From Cryptomeria japonica (Eukaryota > Streptophyta > Pinopsida > Cupressales > Cupressaceae): a stretch of 64,000 bases of DNA. Position 1 is the stretch's first letter, and each line of letters starts with the position of its first letter. The notes beneath the pieces are model-generated. The model worked only from the letters and a program-made list of their open reading frames with translations, was not told the origin of the DNA and did no database searches. The translations under genes were made by a program, and so were the position numbers. Of this stretch, positions 46,357 through 58,140 are shown piece after piece. The DNA is taken from NCBI RefSeq assembly GCF_030272615.1, contig NC_081411.1, positions 827,442,897 to 827,506,896 on the forward strand. The letters run 5' to 3'.

Positions 46357-47164
46357 ATTAGAGTGCCATTGGTTTGCCAATAGAGAGAAATTTGGGGTTT
46401 TACATTTTGGAGATTTCTATTGCAGGTTATTATTGGAGCTTGATGGGTCAAATCTGAGGTCACCATTGGATTGAGGAGGTCCAAGAAAGTCATTTTTTCC
46501 TTTTGTTTCATCCAAATCGGACTTCGGAGGCCAAATCTAGAGACATTTGAAGTTTGAAGTTGCGGCGGAAATTTTCCAGAAATTATAATTTTGCAGGCAA
46601 TTTTCCAATAGTGATATCTTACTCATCCAGACTCCTTTTTTCGAGCAATTTTTTTGTTTTGGGGTAGAATTTTGTGATCTGTATAGTGGTGCAGGAGTTT
46701 TCCTTTTTTCGGATATAGGTTTTTCGGAAATTATGAAATCCCAATTTTTACCACTTTGGAGGCTTCATTTGGGCTCATATGGACTCCTTTTCAAGTGTCA
46801 TTTTTTTTTAGTGTATAATTTTTTGTCTACTTTCATAATCTGCCCTTAGTTTGCAGTGATTTTAAGTAGAAATTATACTTTTAGTATTTGGTCATTTTTG
46901 GCCTATTTGGTACTTGTATTTCATTTGAATCTTAGTTTAGATCACTAGCAGTATTTGTTGAAGTCTCTTATATCTCATTTTGAGAAGTTATAAATTGAAA
47001 TCAAAAGTCCACTTAGTCTTGTTTTTCAAGTGGCCCATTGTATATGCACTAAGTATAAAGTGTCAAATCTCCATTTTAGGGGGGGTTTCTTGATTGAGTA
47101 TTTTGGGGGGGTGTCTTGTGTGATTGTGCCTCTCTCTATCTTGTGTTTTTTTCATTTTGGTGCT
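46357..47164 (+). other. Leader of the gag-only copia element
   Basis: About 800 bp, T-rich, with no coding frame before the ATG at 47165. It contains gggggg runs near 47080 and 47105. Confidence 0.7.
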
Positions 47165-49376
47165 ATGGGTTCTCCTAAATTTCCACTTTTAACTCCTCAT
47201 AATTATGCATCATGGAAGATTAAGGCATGGAGTAAACTAATGGAAAAAGGACTCATTCATTATGTAAATGGAATAATTACAGAACCACCTGATCCTAAGG
47301 TTGATCCTAATGCTCAACTTGAATGGCTCACTAAGAATGCTAGGGCACTTGGAACTCTTAGAAAGTATGTATTAGATGACCTCATTTTTCACATTGATAA
47401 GTGTACTACAATTAAAGAGGCTTGAGATATTTTTTAGAAATTGTATGGTCAAGCTAATGAGATTAAGGACTACAAGCTTGATAGTGAACTCGCAACTTTG
47501 GATCCCAAGGATTTTGATACAATCCAAGATTATGTCATAAAAGCAATTGAGCTAAGAGCAAAGCTAAAGGATTGTGGAATTGACAAAAAGGATGCTCAAT
47601 TGGTTTACAACTTGTTGGAAAAGCTTCCTTCAAAGTATGCAGCCTTTGTATCTAGCTTTCACACCCATAGGTTAGCTCAAGGTTCCTCTTACACTTCTCC
47701 CTCATTTGATTCATTCACAAAGATGTTGATACTTGAGCAATATAAGTTGACCACGATGGGGATTCTCAAATCTTCAAAGTCACAAGCTTTGGTGGCTAAT
47801 AAAGGGAATCAAAGCAACCAAGGAAAAGGCAAGAATCAAAAGCAACCTAAGTCAAAACCATAACAAGATGGAGCACAATCTTCCTCTCCATAACAAGGTG
47901 ATTCACCATTCTCACCTAGGAGGAAATCATATAAGGACAATCTTTTTTGTGGATATTGCAAGAAGTCAGGACATGATGAACATCATTGTTACAAGAAGGA
48001 TATTGATGAGTTGAAGAATCTTCTTGAGAAGAACAAAATCAACCTACCTTCTAGAATGTCTACATCAGCTTCTTCTTCTAAGGATAAAGGAAAGCATCAC
48101 TTTTATGGGACAGATAAAGGAAAGGGACAAGCTCTTTGTGCTACTACAAGTCATGATTTAGGGAGATGGCTTCTAGATTTGGGATCTTCTCATCATATGG
48201 CATCTTTGCAGTTTATGTTTTCTACATTTAAGCCTTGCCACATGTCATAGATTTTGATGGGAAATCATACATACATGGATGTGATTGGTAAAGGATCTAT
48301 TTCCATTGGGGATAACTCCTTCAATGATGTGTTGTGTGTACCCCACTTGACAAACAATCTTCTTTCCATCTATCAAATCACACATGGGGCAACTAGGAAA
48401 ACTGTGGAGTTCACACCTCATTCAGTTATCATTAAAGACTTGGAGAGTGGAGCAATCATTGCAACTGGGGTGGTTGATCAGGCATCTCGGTTGTACTCAT
48501 TTTCACATTTTGGTCCTATTGATGAGGTTGATTCTTCCTATGTTGATGATTCAGTTTTTGAGGGGAAATTTGGGCACTTGAATTTGGGGATTCTCACATG
48601 TGACCCCATTCTTGAGCCTTGCATTTCATCTCCTTCTCTTGATATCACACCACCTATTGCACCTGATGATGCAGCCAGTGAGATAGTTTTGCCTTCTTGT
48701 AATTCAGTGCAGCGGGATATTTTATGTCTTCCAGCTTCAGTTGATTGGGATGCCTACTTGTGCAGGTTTGTTTGTGGAGTCCTACATTATAGATTTGAGA
48801 GACATCATTGATGACATTCATCTTCTCTTTGATGAAGATGATCCTTCTTCAATTGTTGTGAGAGATCACTCTGACCCTCTTGTGCATTCTCTACATGATC
48901 AATCTTTAGAGGTTGACATGATTGTGGATACTTTTGTCCAGCAGTTGGAGGAGGTCTCTTTACCTTTTGAGGAGACATGTGAGTCTTTGGATATTGTTCT
49001 GCATTCTTCTCTACTAGATCTTGGAGTGCCTTTTTCAGTAGTGTGGCATAGTTTACCACCTTTGGAGGGGGTAAATTTCAGCATTGACATGGGGACACTT
49101 GAGCAGTTTTCAGATATTCCTTTCATCATGAGTATTTTTCCTACATCTTCCCTTAATGGTTGGGGAGAATTTTTGGATAAACCTTTGGTTTTGTTTCTTC
49201 CTAAGGGGAGGAACCTAGCTCGACATTCGTGGAGCAATTTCTTCATTCATCTTCGAGCTTCTATCATTGGTGCAGATTCCACATTGAGGGGGGGCTTCCT
49301 AGTCTCTCTTTTTCTTCTCTCATATGGGGGGGAATTTTTCCTCACATGGGGTTTTGTCCTTCACATAATTCTATGA
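47165..49376 (+). pseudogene. Copia Gag-protease ending at the pre-integrase domain, with unrelated C-terminus
   Basis: The ATG at 47165 starts a Gag of the UBN2/retrotran_gag type (NYASWKIKAWSKLM, AIELRAKLKDCG, LLEKLPSKYAAFV). A knuckle CGYCKKSGHDEHHC follows near 47960. The protease site WLLDLGSSHHMA is near 48175, where Leu replaces the usual Ser after Asp. The pre-integrase block (ASRLYSFSHF, FGHLNLG) is near 48490-48585. Integrase, RT and RNase H are absent. From 48600 the frame is acidic and Asp/Ser/Leu-rich, shifts near 48760, and continues to 49376. I recognise no domain there. Stops: TGA 47423, TAG 47435, TAA 47861, TAA 47891, TAG 48248; the first two stand for Trp. Confidence 0.85.
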
Positions 49377-49598
49377 GAGTTCTTTGAATCTATTTTTCAG
49401 CTCTCTTTTGGGGGAGGGTTTTTTCCCATTGGGTTTTCTCTCTTTCCCCTCTTTGTGAGAGATTTCATTGCATTGGCTTGCATGCATTTGCATTTGTACA
49501 TGGGTACCTAACATGGCCTAGTAGTCGGGATCCATCTTGCATTGCTTAGTTGCATTGTAGACTTTAGTGCATTCCCCTAAGTTGCACTTAAGGGGGGG

Positions 49599-50061
49599 TG
49601 TTGGTGTAAATAATTATTCATCTTGGATATTATTACACCTTACTTAAGTTTACTTAGGAAATGCATTTCATAGTAGTTTGGGTATGAGACACTTGGGTGT
49701 TTGTGCCACATTGGGATAGTGTATGTAGGAGAATTTCCACCTTTTGTGGTCTTATCTTGTTGTTACATTCCACATTCAGTGGGTGATCCACCTCATGTTG
49801 AATATTATATTGTTTCTCCTACCTACCCACACCTATTTCCTACCTACCCTTGTTTCTTATTGAGCCACATGTCATGTTTGTGTGCTCACATATCCATATA
49901 GCCTTGCCTATATAAGCAGGCTCATATTCATTGTATGTAACGCTTGATGATCTAGTTGATTAGTATTTTCATCTTGATAGAATATAGTTTATTCCTATCA
50001 TCTATTTTGTTCTCTCTTATTTGTGCTTTCCATTGCCTCTACATCTTGGCAAAATCTCACA
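49599..50061 (+). repeat. 3' LTR of the gag-only copia element
   Basis: Same length as the 5' copy; TATATAAG at 49909-49916. Preceded by the G-rich polypurine tract. Confidence 0.95.
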
Positions 50062-50066
50062 GGAAG

Positions 50067-50742
50067 TTTCTCAAGAGATGAAAAGACTAGGAAAAATGGA
50101 TCTAGGAGAAAAAAAATTAAATGTTATTTATGTTGTGTCATATCTTTGAGTGTATTTTTTTAGGGCATGACATGATAGGCACCCTAGTCCTAAGATTTTC
50201 ATTCGTTCAAAATCTAGGAATATTTGTCATTGTCTTCTCTGCTTTTCTATAACCTCCTTGTAGTTAGATTTCAGTCTGCACACATTTTTTAAAATGGGGG
50301 AAATAGTTGTTTTGTATAGGGGCTTTCCTAAGTCAAACTTTGTGTTGTGTTCCCACTTCCACAGTAGTTATGAATGATGTAAAAAGAGAGGTTATTCTAG
50401 TTAGGATAGAAGCTAAACAAAAATGTAAATTCTTATGAAAAAATTATACCTTGGGTATGAAACCCTCTGATAGAGTTTCACATAAAAGTGATGATGCAAT
50501 TTTCTTTAGACAAGTCTTGCAAGTGTTAATACAATAACATGATAACAAAACAAGAAAAACATGAAATCATATTTGAATGTAGAATGTTGTGGTTTATTAC
50601 TTGTTAATTTTTCTTGATTGAATTTTAGTAGAATATGTTAATTTCTTCTTAGAATCTTAGACATTTTGAATGATAGAAAATGTGCTTTATATAGGGATCA
50701 CAAGGTATTTTTTGATTAAAAAAATATATAAAATGGTCAAGT
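50067..50742. other. Gene-free AT-rich DNA
   Basis: No reading frame, repeat boundary or RNA gene recognised. It may be a remnant of the Tat-like element's 5' LTR. TATATAAAG on minus near 50692 would suit such a promoter, but no matching 3' copy was found. Confidence 0.4.
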
Positions 50743-52081
50743 TGTTGGATATTGTTACTGCTAGGATATGTTGTTGTCATTGATGTCAACATATTCCTAT
50801 GATCTGGTGATGTAGAGAGTTGTTTGGTGTTCTGGTGATTGCATTGAGTTGATGTGGTTGGTTTATTTGTTTGGGATTCTGGAATACTTCATTTCCTATT
50901 AGTTTCAGTGATTCATAATTTCACTTGATCATATTATTTGATCTAGTTTGAAGTTTAGTCTTTCTATTTAGTGGTTGGCAGATTTTGGTATTTGATCCAT
51001 TGTGCTCCGATATGATTGTTATGGACTTGGAAGAATGTTTTGGATGTTCATATGTATCTTAATTTTAGATGGTTCATGATTCAGTGCTCTACAAGCTATC
51101 TTTCTAGTCTAAGTTGTTGTTGTTGAGTGTTCTTGAGAGTTAGCGTGTTGATCGATGAAGATTTGCATAAGTGGCATTGGTGCAAATATTACTGATGGTT
51201 CTAAAATGCTTGTTGGTGTTTTCTAATTGTGTCCTATTTGTTTTGTTGGATCGCATTGATCCTTGTGCGTGGTATTGGTGATTTTGTTGATCTGGTGATA
51301 TTCTTTGTGTTATGCAGTATTTCTGATGGTGTAGCATGTTGCGGTTGATCTTAGAAAGATTTCCGGTGGTGATAAATGTTTGGAAAGTTGATTTAGATCC
51401 ATGCTATGTCATCTATGCCATTATATTGGTCTAGTGATTGATTTATGTATTGTGTGATGTAATTTTGTAATTAAGGATTGAGGGTTTGGCCGACCTTCTA
51501 GTCAAGGTTTATGGTTTGTATAAATAGGTGTTAGATTCATGTAATTTGGGTGTCAATGAGGTGTCTGCATTATCAGAGAATGGTGTGTGTGTGCATAAGT
51601 AAATTTATCTTCCGGTATGGTGTATTGAGCTAAGATTGTTGTAGGACATACAAATGAGCTTAACCAAAACTATCATCAGGCATTGGCAGATGCTATTTTT
51701 GTAGTTCATGTAATCCGGATTATAGTCCGATCATTATTGTAAGGTAGTGAACCTTCCCTGAGGGTTGGAGTCTTCTAGGTCATTATATCTTGAGGAGTGA
51801 GCTCTAGGAAGTGTGTCGGAATGCATGCACATTCTCCATTGTAATATTTACACATAGTACTGCAAAGGATCATCTTATTGTGGATAGGTTCCCACCATGG
51901 TTTTTCCCTTAACCGAGTTTTCCACATCAAAAATATTGGTGTTATGTGTGATGGTGTTATTGTCCTTATCTTTATTCTTGTTGTAGTTGATTAAATATAA
52001 GATTGTGCTTAATTGGACTAATCCAGTGAAAATTGATTCACCCTCCCCCCTCTCAGTTTTCTTCCATTGTTGTTGCGAACA
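50743..52081 (+). mobile_element. Solo LTR, 1339 bp, copia-like
   Basis: Starts TGTTGGATATTG and ends GCGAACA, with perfect 5-bp duplications CAAGT at 50738-50742 and 52082-52086. TATAAATA at 51519-51526. The end carries ttgattcaccctcccccctctcag, a pattern shared with the LTR at 36082 (read on minus) and common in plant copia LTRs. No internal region remains. Confidence 0.9.
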
Positions 52082-52178
52082 CAAGTTCCAAGATCAAGAC
52101 CAAATTTTGAATTGTGAAGGCCAACACTCATAATGGCTATAATTACAAGACATTTTGACAAGATAGATTGATGAAATA

Positions 52179-52270
52179 GCTTTGATACCGGTAGACAACT
52201 AAGAGGTGGGGTGAATCAATTATCTCAAAAACCCACACAACTTAAACTTAATCTCAGATCTGATAAATAA
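52179..52270 (-). mobile_element. Fragment of a copia LTR end with primer-binding site
   Basis: On minus, TTCACCCCACCTCTTAGTTG leads into CCGGTATCAAAGC, which looks like an LTR end followed by a degenerate initiator-Met primer site (TTGGTATCAAAGC-like). The rest of the element is not recognisable. Confidence 0.45.
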
Positions 52271-53280
52271 ACATGCGGGGTATGTGCAGGATCATGGTGT
52301 GCCAAAACAGGCCCTTAAGTGGCAATGAATTTCAGAAAATCAGAGTTATGCAACTTGACATGAAAAACTGAATAAGTTGTGAACATTATTTTTAAAATAT
52401 GTAAGAAGAGAATATATAGAAAATTGAATGTAGTTCCTAAGCTACTAGTTGTTTTTTGGAAAAAAAAAATCCTATTTGATGAAAATTTCAAATTTCAATG
52501 CAGTGGTACTAAAATTTCAAGAAAAAGATAAGAAGTAGATGTATGTCTGACCACCCTAATCACAATCAAATCATAATATTTTTTTTATAATATTTATAAT
52601 ATAAGTATAAGACTCATTTTTGCATGTGATACATTTTTTTTTTTAATTTTTTATAAAGTGAATAATTATTTATGAATTTTTTACTACAACTTTTCAGAAA
52701 TTCAAAAACTCCTACGTCTGACCAGCTTAACTTGGTCAAAACCTTATGAAATTTTTTTTAAAAAAAAATTTCCCTATAGTAGACAAAGCATAGGATGTGA
52801 TGCATGTTTTGAATTCAAAAAATGTTATACCATTTGAAAGTTATGAGTGTTTTTCAATCAGTCTATCAATCAGGACTATTGTTAGAATTCAATTAGAAAT
52901 AAATAATAATTATTTATTAAAGTCAAAATAAGACAAGCCTTATATTTTTGGAAAGTTGAGAACGTCCTTAAAAAACCCTTTTCATTTTATCAATTTTGGA
53001 AACAAAAAAAATCGTTAGCCACCAGTGTAAAGACTCAAAAATCAAGGAATATTGAAAAACACGTTTTTTCAGTTGACTTTCCAAGCTTGTCACTTCCAAG
53101 CCAAATCCCAAAGTATTCCCGAGCCAAATTTTGAAATTTGAAAATTTTACAACACATTGGATATGCAATTTTAATAAGTAAATTCACTAACTAAATTTGC
53201 ACATAATTAATCTAATGTTTATTAATATATTAATATATAATATTTTAATATATTAATTTATAAATAAATTAATATATGAT
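52271..53280. other. AT-rich gene-free DNA
   Basis: No gene seen. Long A and T runs, and TTAATATATTAATATAT-type palindromic AT sequence at 53215-53280. Confidence 0.6.
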
Positions 53281-53424
53281 ATTAGGAAGAGAGAGAGAGA
53301 GGGGGGGGGTGGAAGGGAGAGAGGGGGGAAGGGAGAGAGAGATAAAGAGATTAGCAGAGAGAGAGAGAGATTAGTGGAGAGAGAGAGATTAGGGGAGAGG
53401 GGGAGAGAGAGAGATTAAGACACC
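53281..53424. repeat. GA-rich tract, left arm
   Basis: (GAGA)n with GGGG and GATTAG interruptions. Its reverse complement resembles the TC tract at 54964-55060, including the CCTAATCTCTC blocks, so the two form imperfect inverted arms around the array between them. Confidence 0.9.
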
Positions 53425-54963
53425 AAATTGTGTCGTTATGGGTCATATGGTGTCCTATGACCCATTAGGACAAAATATGACCCATAAGGACCAAATATGG
53501 TGTCTTAAGGAGTCATATGGTGTCCTAAGGGGTTGCAGGACACCATAGGACCCCTTATGACACCATATGGTGTCATTAGGGGTCATATGGTGTCCTAAGG
53601 GGTCGTAGGACATAATATGACCCCTTAGAACACCATAGGACCCATAAGAACCCAATATGGTGTCATAACGGGTCGTATGGTGTCCTAAGGGGTCATAAGG
53701 GTTCATGGGACACCATATGACCCACAAGGACAACATACGACCCCTTATGATGCCATATGATGTTGTTAGGGGTCATATGGTGTCCATAGGGATCATATGG
53801 TGTCCTAGGACACCATATGACCCCTTAAGACACCAAATTGTGTCGTTATGGGTCATATGGTGTCCTAAGGGGTTGTAGGACACAATATGACCCCTTAGGA
53901 CACCATAGGTGGGTCATATTGTGTCATATGACCCCTTTAAGACATCATATGACCCCTTAGGACACAATATGACCCCTTATGACACCATATTGGGTTGTTT
54001 TGGGTCCTAAGGGGTCATATTATGTCCTACGACCCCTTAAGACACCATATGACCCATAGCGACCCAATATGGTGTCTTAAGGGGTCATATGGTGTCCTAA
54101 GGGGTCGTAGGACACCATATGACACCTATGGACACCATAGGACCCCTTATGACACCATATGGTGTCGTTAGGGGTCATATGGTGTCTTAAGGGGTCGTAG
54201 GACATAATATGACCCCTTAGGACACCATGGGACCCATAAAAACCTAATATGGTGTCATAATGGGTCGTATGGTGTCCTAAGGGGTCATAAGGGTTCATGG
54301 GACACCATATGACCCCTATACGACCCCTTATGTAACCATAAGGGGTCGTATGGTGTCCATAGGGGTCATATGGTGTCCCATGAACCCTTATGACCCCTTA
54401 GGACACCACATGTCCCATTATGACACCATATTAGGTTGTTATGGGTCCCATGGTGTCCTAAGGGGTCATATTATGTCCTATGACCCCTTAAGACATCATA
54501 TGACCCCTAACGACACCATATGGTGTCATAAGGGGTCCTATGGTGTCCATAGGTATCATATGGTGTTCTACGACCCCTTAGGACACCATATGACCCCTTA
54601 AAACACCGTAGGACACCATATAACCCCTATGGACACCATATGACCCCTTAAGACACCAAATTGTGTTTTTATGGGTCATATGGTGTCCTAAGGGGTCATA
54701 GGACACAATATGACCCCTTAGGACACCATAGGACCCAAAGCGACCCAATATGGTGTCATAAGGGGGCATATTGTGTCCTAAGGGGTCATATGATGTCTTA
54801 AAGGGGTCATATGACACAATATGACCCATTAGGACATAATATGACCCATAATGACCCAATATGGTGTCTTAAGGGGTCATATGGTGTCCTATGGGGTCCT
54901 AGGACACCATATGACCCATATGGAAACCATAGGACCTCTTATGACACCATATGGTGTCATATG
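53425..54963. repeat. Array of a palindrome-centred 20-mer in both orientations
   Basis: The basic unit is close to GACACCATATGACCCCTTAG. Units and their reverse complements (CTAAGGGGTCATATGGTGTC) are mixed over about 1.54 kb, roughly 75 units, each with CATATG at its centre. Because the unit is not a multiple of three but has few stops, all strands show long repetitive frames. These are not genes. Variants have GTAGGACACC, TTGTGTC and GTCGTTA in place of the standard ends. Confidence 0.95.
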
Positions 54964-55005
54964 GTGTCTCTCTCCTAATCTCTCTCTCCCCTAATCTCTC
55001 TCTCC

Positions 55006-55060
<55 letters not shown>
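54964..55060. repeat. TC-rich tract, right arm
   Basis: TCTCTCCTAATCTCTCTC blocks followed by an uninterrupted (CT)n run. It is the inverted partner of the left GA arm. Confidence 0.95.
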
Positions 55061-55061
<1 letters not shown>

Positions 55062-55375
55062 AAATATGACTAATAAAATCGGATATCTGATTTCTACCAT
55101 TGCCATTAATGTGATAACAGTAAAAAAAAATGCGGCAACAGGAAAAAAAATTGGGACCACAAATTTATACATTAAAATCGGATATCCAATTTTTGTAAAT
55201 CAAAAAGAACCTTGTGGGCCATTTTGTGGATTCCAACAGCCCACAGTCTGCATATTCTGTTTTATGTCGACGGTCACGGGTTTTCAGACAAGTCGAGACA
55301 AATTTGTGCTTTTGGGAGATTCTTAAAGTCAAATCTTACATTGTCAATCATTTAGGAGCATCTTTGTGGAGGTAA
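55061..55375 (+). other. Upstream region of the transposase-like gene
   Basis: It contains two copies of AAAATCGGATATC (about 55075 and 55176, 101 bp apart). I see no clear TATA box or terminal inverted repeat. Confidence 0.4.
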
Positions 55376-58140
55376 ATGGGGAGTAGTAGTCGTCGGAAGT
55401 CTAAACGCAAAAGAAAACTTTCAAATGACCAAATTGAAGTGTATAGAGAAAGAGATAGAGAATGTCATAGGAGGAGAAGACAAAGTATGTTAAATATTGC
55501 TAATGTTACTTCAAGTGAATAGGAAATTGAATTTGAAAATGTGTCACAAGTTATTGAAAATGAAAATGTAGATTTTGAAACTGAAAATTTTGAAAATGTT
55601 GAAAGTGATAATGAAAATGCTCAACATGTGGAAAATTTTGACATAGGAGGTGAAAATGTGGAAAACTTTCACATTGAAGGTGGAATTTCTCAACCAAGTG
55701 AACCATATGTAACACCTAATTACTTTAGAAATGAAGACCCTCTCATGGATGAAAGACAAATTCCAAATCCAAGACCTTCAAGAACCCCAAAATGGTTATT
55801 TGAAATCGATGAGAACATTATTGCAAATCTTGAAGGCAAGAGGTCAACAAGAACCGTTCGGTTGTGGGCTACACAAATTTTTGACCAAAAATTTAGCAAT
55901 AAGACATTGACCGACCAATGCCAACTCTTTGTTCAATTTCTAAAGATGATAAAGATGAGACCATTGCTAAACAAATTGAAGATTTGTGTGAACAAGAAGA
56001 TGGAGAGAAATTCTATTATTGCAAAAAATATATTTGACGCTCTCAATTCTATTGGAAAGAATACCAAAGAAAGAGATAAGAGAGCCACTTGAAGAGTGAT
56101 TACAACCTCCTTAGTAAACCATCAATTGAGGAAGGCTTGTCAAATGAGACAAACTTGTGTTGATTTTAACATAAACCGTAAAACTTTGGAAAGAGAACTT
56201 GCACAAAGACAAAGACTTGACGATCCACTTCAACAAGATACATGGACTTTTGGTGGGAGGCTTCCACGTGTTGATATAAAGTTGACTGACAATGTGAAGG
56301 AGGAGATTCAACAATTTTGGCACTCTAATCTAGAGTGTCACCCAATGTAAAGGACATTTTGAAATTAAGAATCGGCAACCGAGACCGCACATCGCATCCC
56401 AAACATTTCTTGGAATCAAGCCAAACAATGTTGTACATGTGGAGTTTTCAATGTACCATGAACTTTTATGACATATTCATTCTACGATGCATACTAATGA
56501 GATATTGCAGGAGTGTGGTGCAATGCTATTTCCGAGATCATCAAGAGACTTGCAAGATCTATTTTTATGCCCTAGAGATGATGGCTGCTATTTCTATAGA
56601 AATGATTCTTTGAATGAGAAGTGCTCAGAATGTGGTGGGTTGTCAAAGTTTGTTTCATGTTTTCATGAGGGCAGCGAACATGAGCTTGGAAAGAATTATG
56701 TTGAGAAAAAAAGATATGAGACAGTGAAATATACTTTGAAGAGTGGAGGTGAAGGTTCTAGATGTGAATTAGTCTCAAGAGAAGTGAGTATTGCTGATTT
56801 TATTTTGGATTTTAAGGAAAATCTTTTCTACAAGTATGCAAGGCACACCTATAGGTCTCAGTGGTTGGATCAACAGTTCTAGATGTGTAAGAACTCTTTC
56901 TCGATTGGCACTATTGTATGGGTGGTTGATTTTGCAGAGAACTATACATTGCAACCATAGAATGAGGCACAGTCTCAATACTACAATTCAGTCCAGATTG
57001 CTATTTTTGTTCACATTACATATAGACATGCTCCTGATAGTACAGAAGAGGACAGGAAGATAATCAGGGAGTATCATTTTTATATGAGTGATGATAGATC
57101 ACACTCCTCCGAGTATGTGTAACATTCTTTCGAGAATTTTTTTGAGTTCTTGCATGAAAAAGATATTGCAATTGACCAACATATAATATGATCAGATAAC
57201 TGTACGGGTCAATTCAAGAATGCCTATATGTTTTATTGGTTGAGTAGAATGCATGTAGAGAGGCGTATACCTCATATTTGGTGTTTTTTTGAGGCAGGAC
57301 ATGGGAAGGGGGAGCATGATGGGGCAGGTGCATGTTTGAAGAGAGCTCTAGTTAAGGAGCAATTGAGGATTTCAAGTACAAATTTCTCTGATGCACGTTC
57401 TATTGTTGATTGGTGTAGTTCAGCATTGTCACATGGAGGTACTCTTGATTCAGCAGTGACCAGATTCTTTTGGTTGGTTGAGGAGGGCACAGTGGAAGAT
57501 AGATTGGATTGTCAAACATTTAAAGATTTTTCCAAGATGCATTCATTTCTCAGCTCAGATGCAAGTACATGGACCATTTGGACATGAGCATTGGCTTGTT
57601 TTTGTCAGAGCTATGTTTAGTGTGATTGGGATCAGTGCGAGTCAAGTGAGTGGGTTGATACGTGGGCTCCCCAGTATCTAACTCCTTTATCTCAAACAAT
57701 ATCCTTGTCAAACGATGACATGGAAAGTTCACTTGAGTATGATCGTCTATTAGATCTTGTACAACCAGGACATGTTTTTGCAGTTGTTGCACCGCAAGGG
57801 AATGAAGAGAGATCAGAATATTAGTTGGGACAATGTGTACAGGGAAAACAAAAGTTAACACAACTAGTGACAGATGATGATGGGTTCACACATCCTACAG
57901 GTTTAGTTATTTTTGTGGGAACTTGGTTGTGAACATACATGATTAGAAAGAATGGCATACCTGCATTTGAAGACTATGAGAGACACAAAACCATTATAAT
58001 GTATTCACACCTTATTATAGCTACAAATGTCAAGTTGTTGAAGCATCAAGCAAAACCGAAGACCAAAGAGCTATGGATAGTGACTACTGTTGATCATGAA
58101 GCAATACCGGATACTCTTAAGCAAAGAGATGACCCTTAAA
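55376..58140 (+). pseudogene. DDE-type transposase-like gene of an uncommon family
   Basis: From the ATG at 55376 the N-terminus is basic (RRKSKRKRKLS, RDRECHRRRRQ), then acidic with Glu/Asn repeats. In the same register after TGA 56090 comes a helical region (FNINRKTLERELAQRQRL). Frames then shift near 56345 and 56445. From 56450 to 58139 one register gives CGAMLFPRSSRDL, YKYARHTYRSQW, DFAENY (56928-56945), SDNCTGQFKN (about 57190-57219), FFEAGHGKGEHDGAGACLKRAL (57285-57350), a Cys pair region ACFC..WDQC..WVDTW (57588-57670) and DDDGFTHPTG near 57875. Stops include TAG 55520, 56880 and 57829 and TGA 57585. The Asp of DFAENY and of SDN are candidate catalytic residues. The motif set recalls uncharacterised animal proteins I know; I cannot name the superfamily. 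Confidence 0.7.

Larger units (their letters stand above)
45881..50061 (+). mobile_element. Complete Ty1/copia element with gag and protease but no RT or integrase
   Basis: 463-bp LTRs at 45881-46343 and 49599-50061 are flanked by the target duplication GGAAG (45876-45880 and 50062-50066). PBS TGGTATCAGAGC at 46345-46356; polypurine tract ending in seven G at 49592-49598. The single coding unit runs from 47165 to about 49376. About 18 differences in 463 bp separate the LTRs by hand count (about 4%). The last base differs: the 5' LTR ends CT and the 3' LTR ends CA. Confidence 0.95.

Noticed and set aside
27414-50742. A 17-base match (atatataaaatggtcaa at 27414 and about 50723) as an anchor for the LTRs of the Tat-like element
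   Set aside because: Flanking sequence does not align on either side, and the match is AT-rich.
53425-54963. Long repetitive reading frames on both strands of the palindromic satellite
   Set aside because: The repeated His/Pro/Ser-rich peptides come from the 20-mer unit itself and occur in several frames on both strands. There is no start context or domain.
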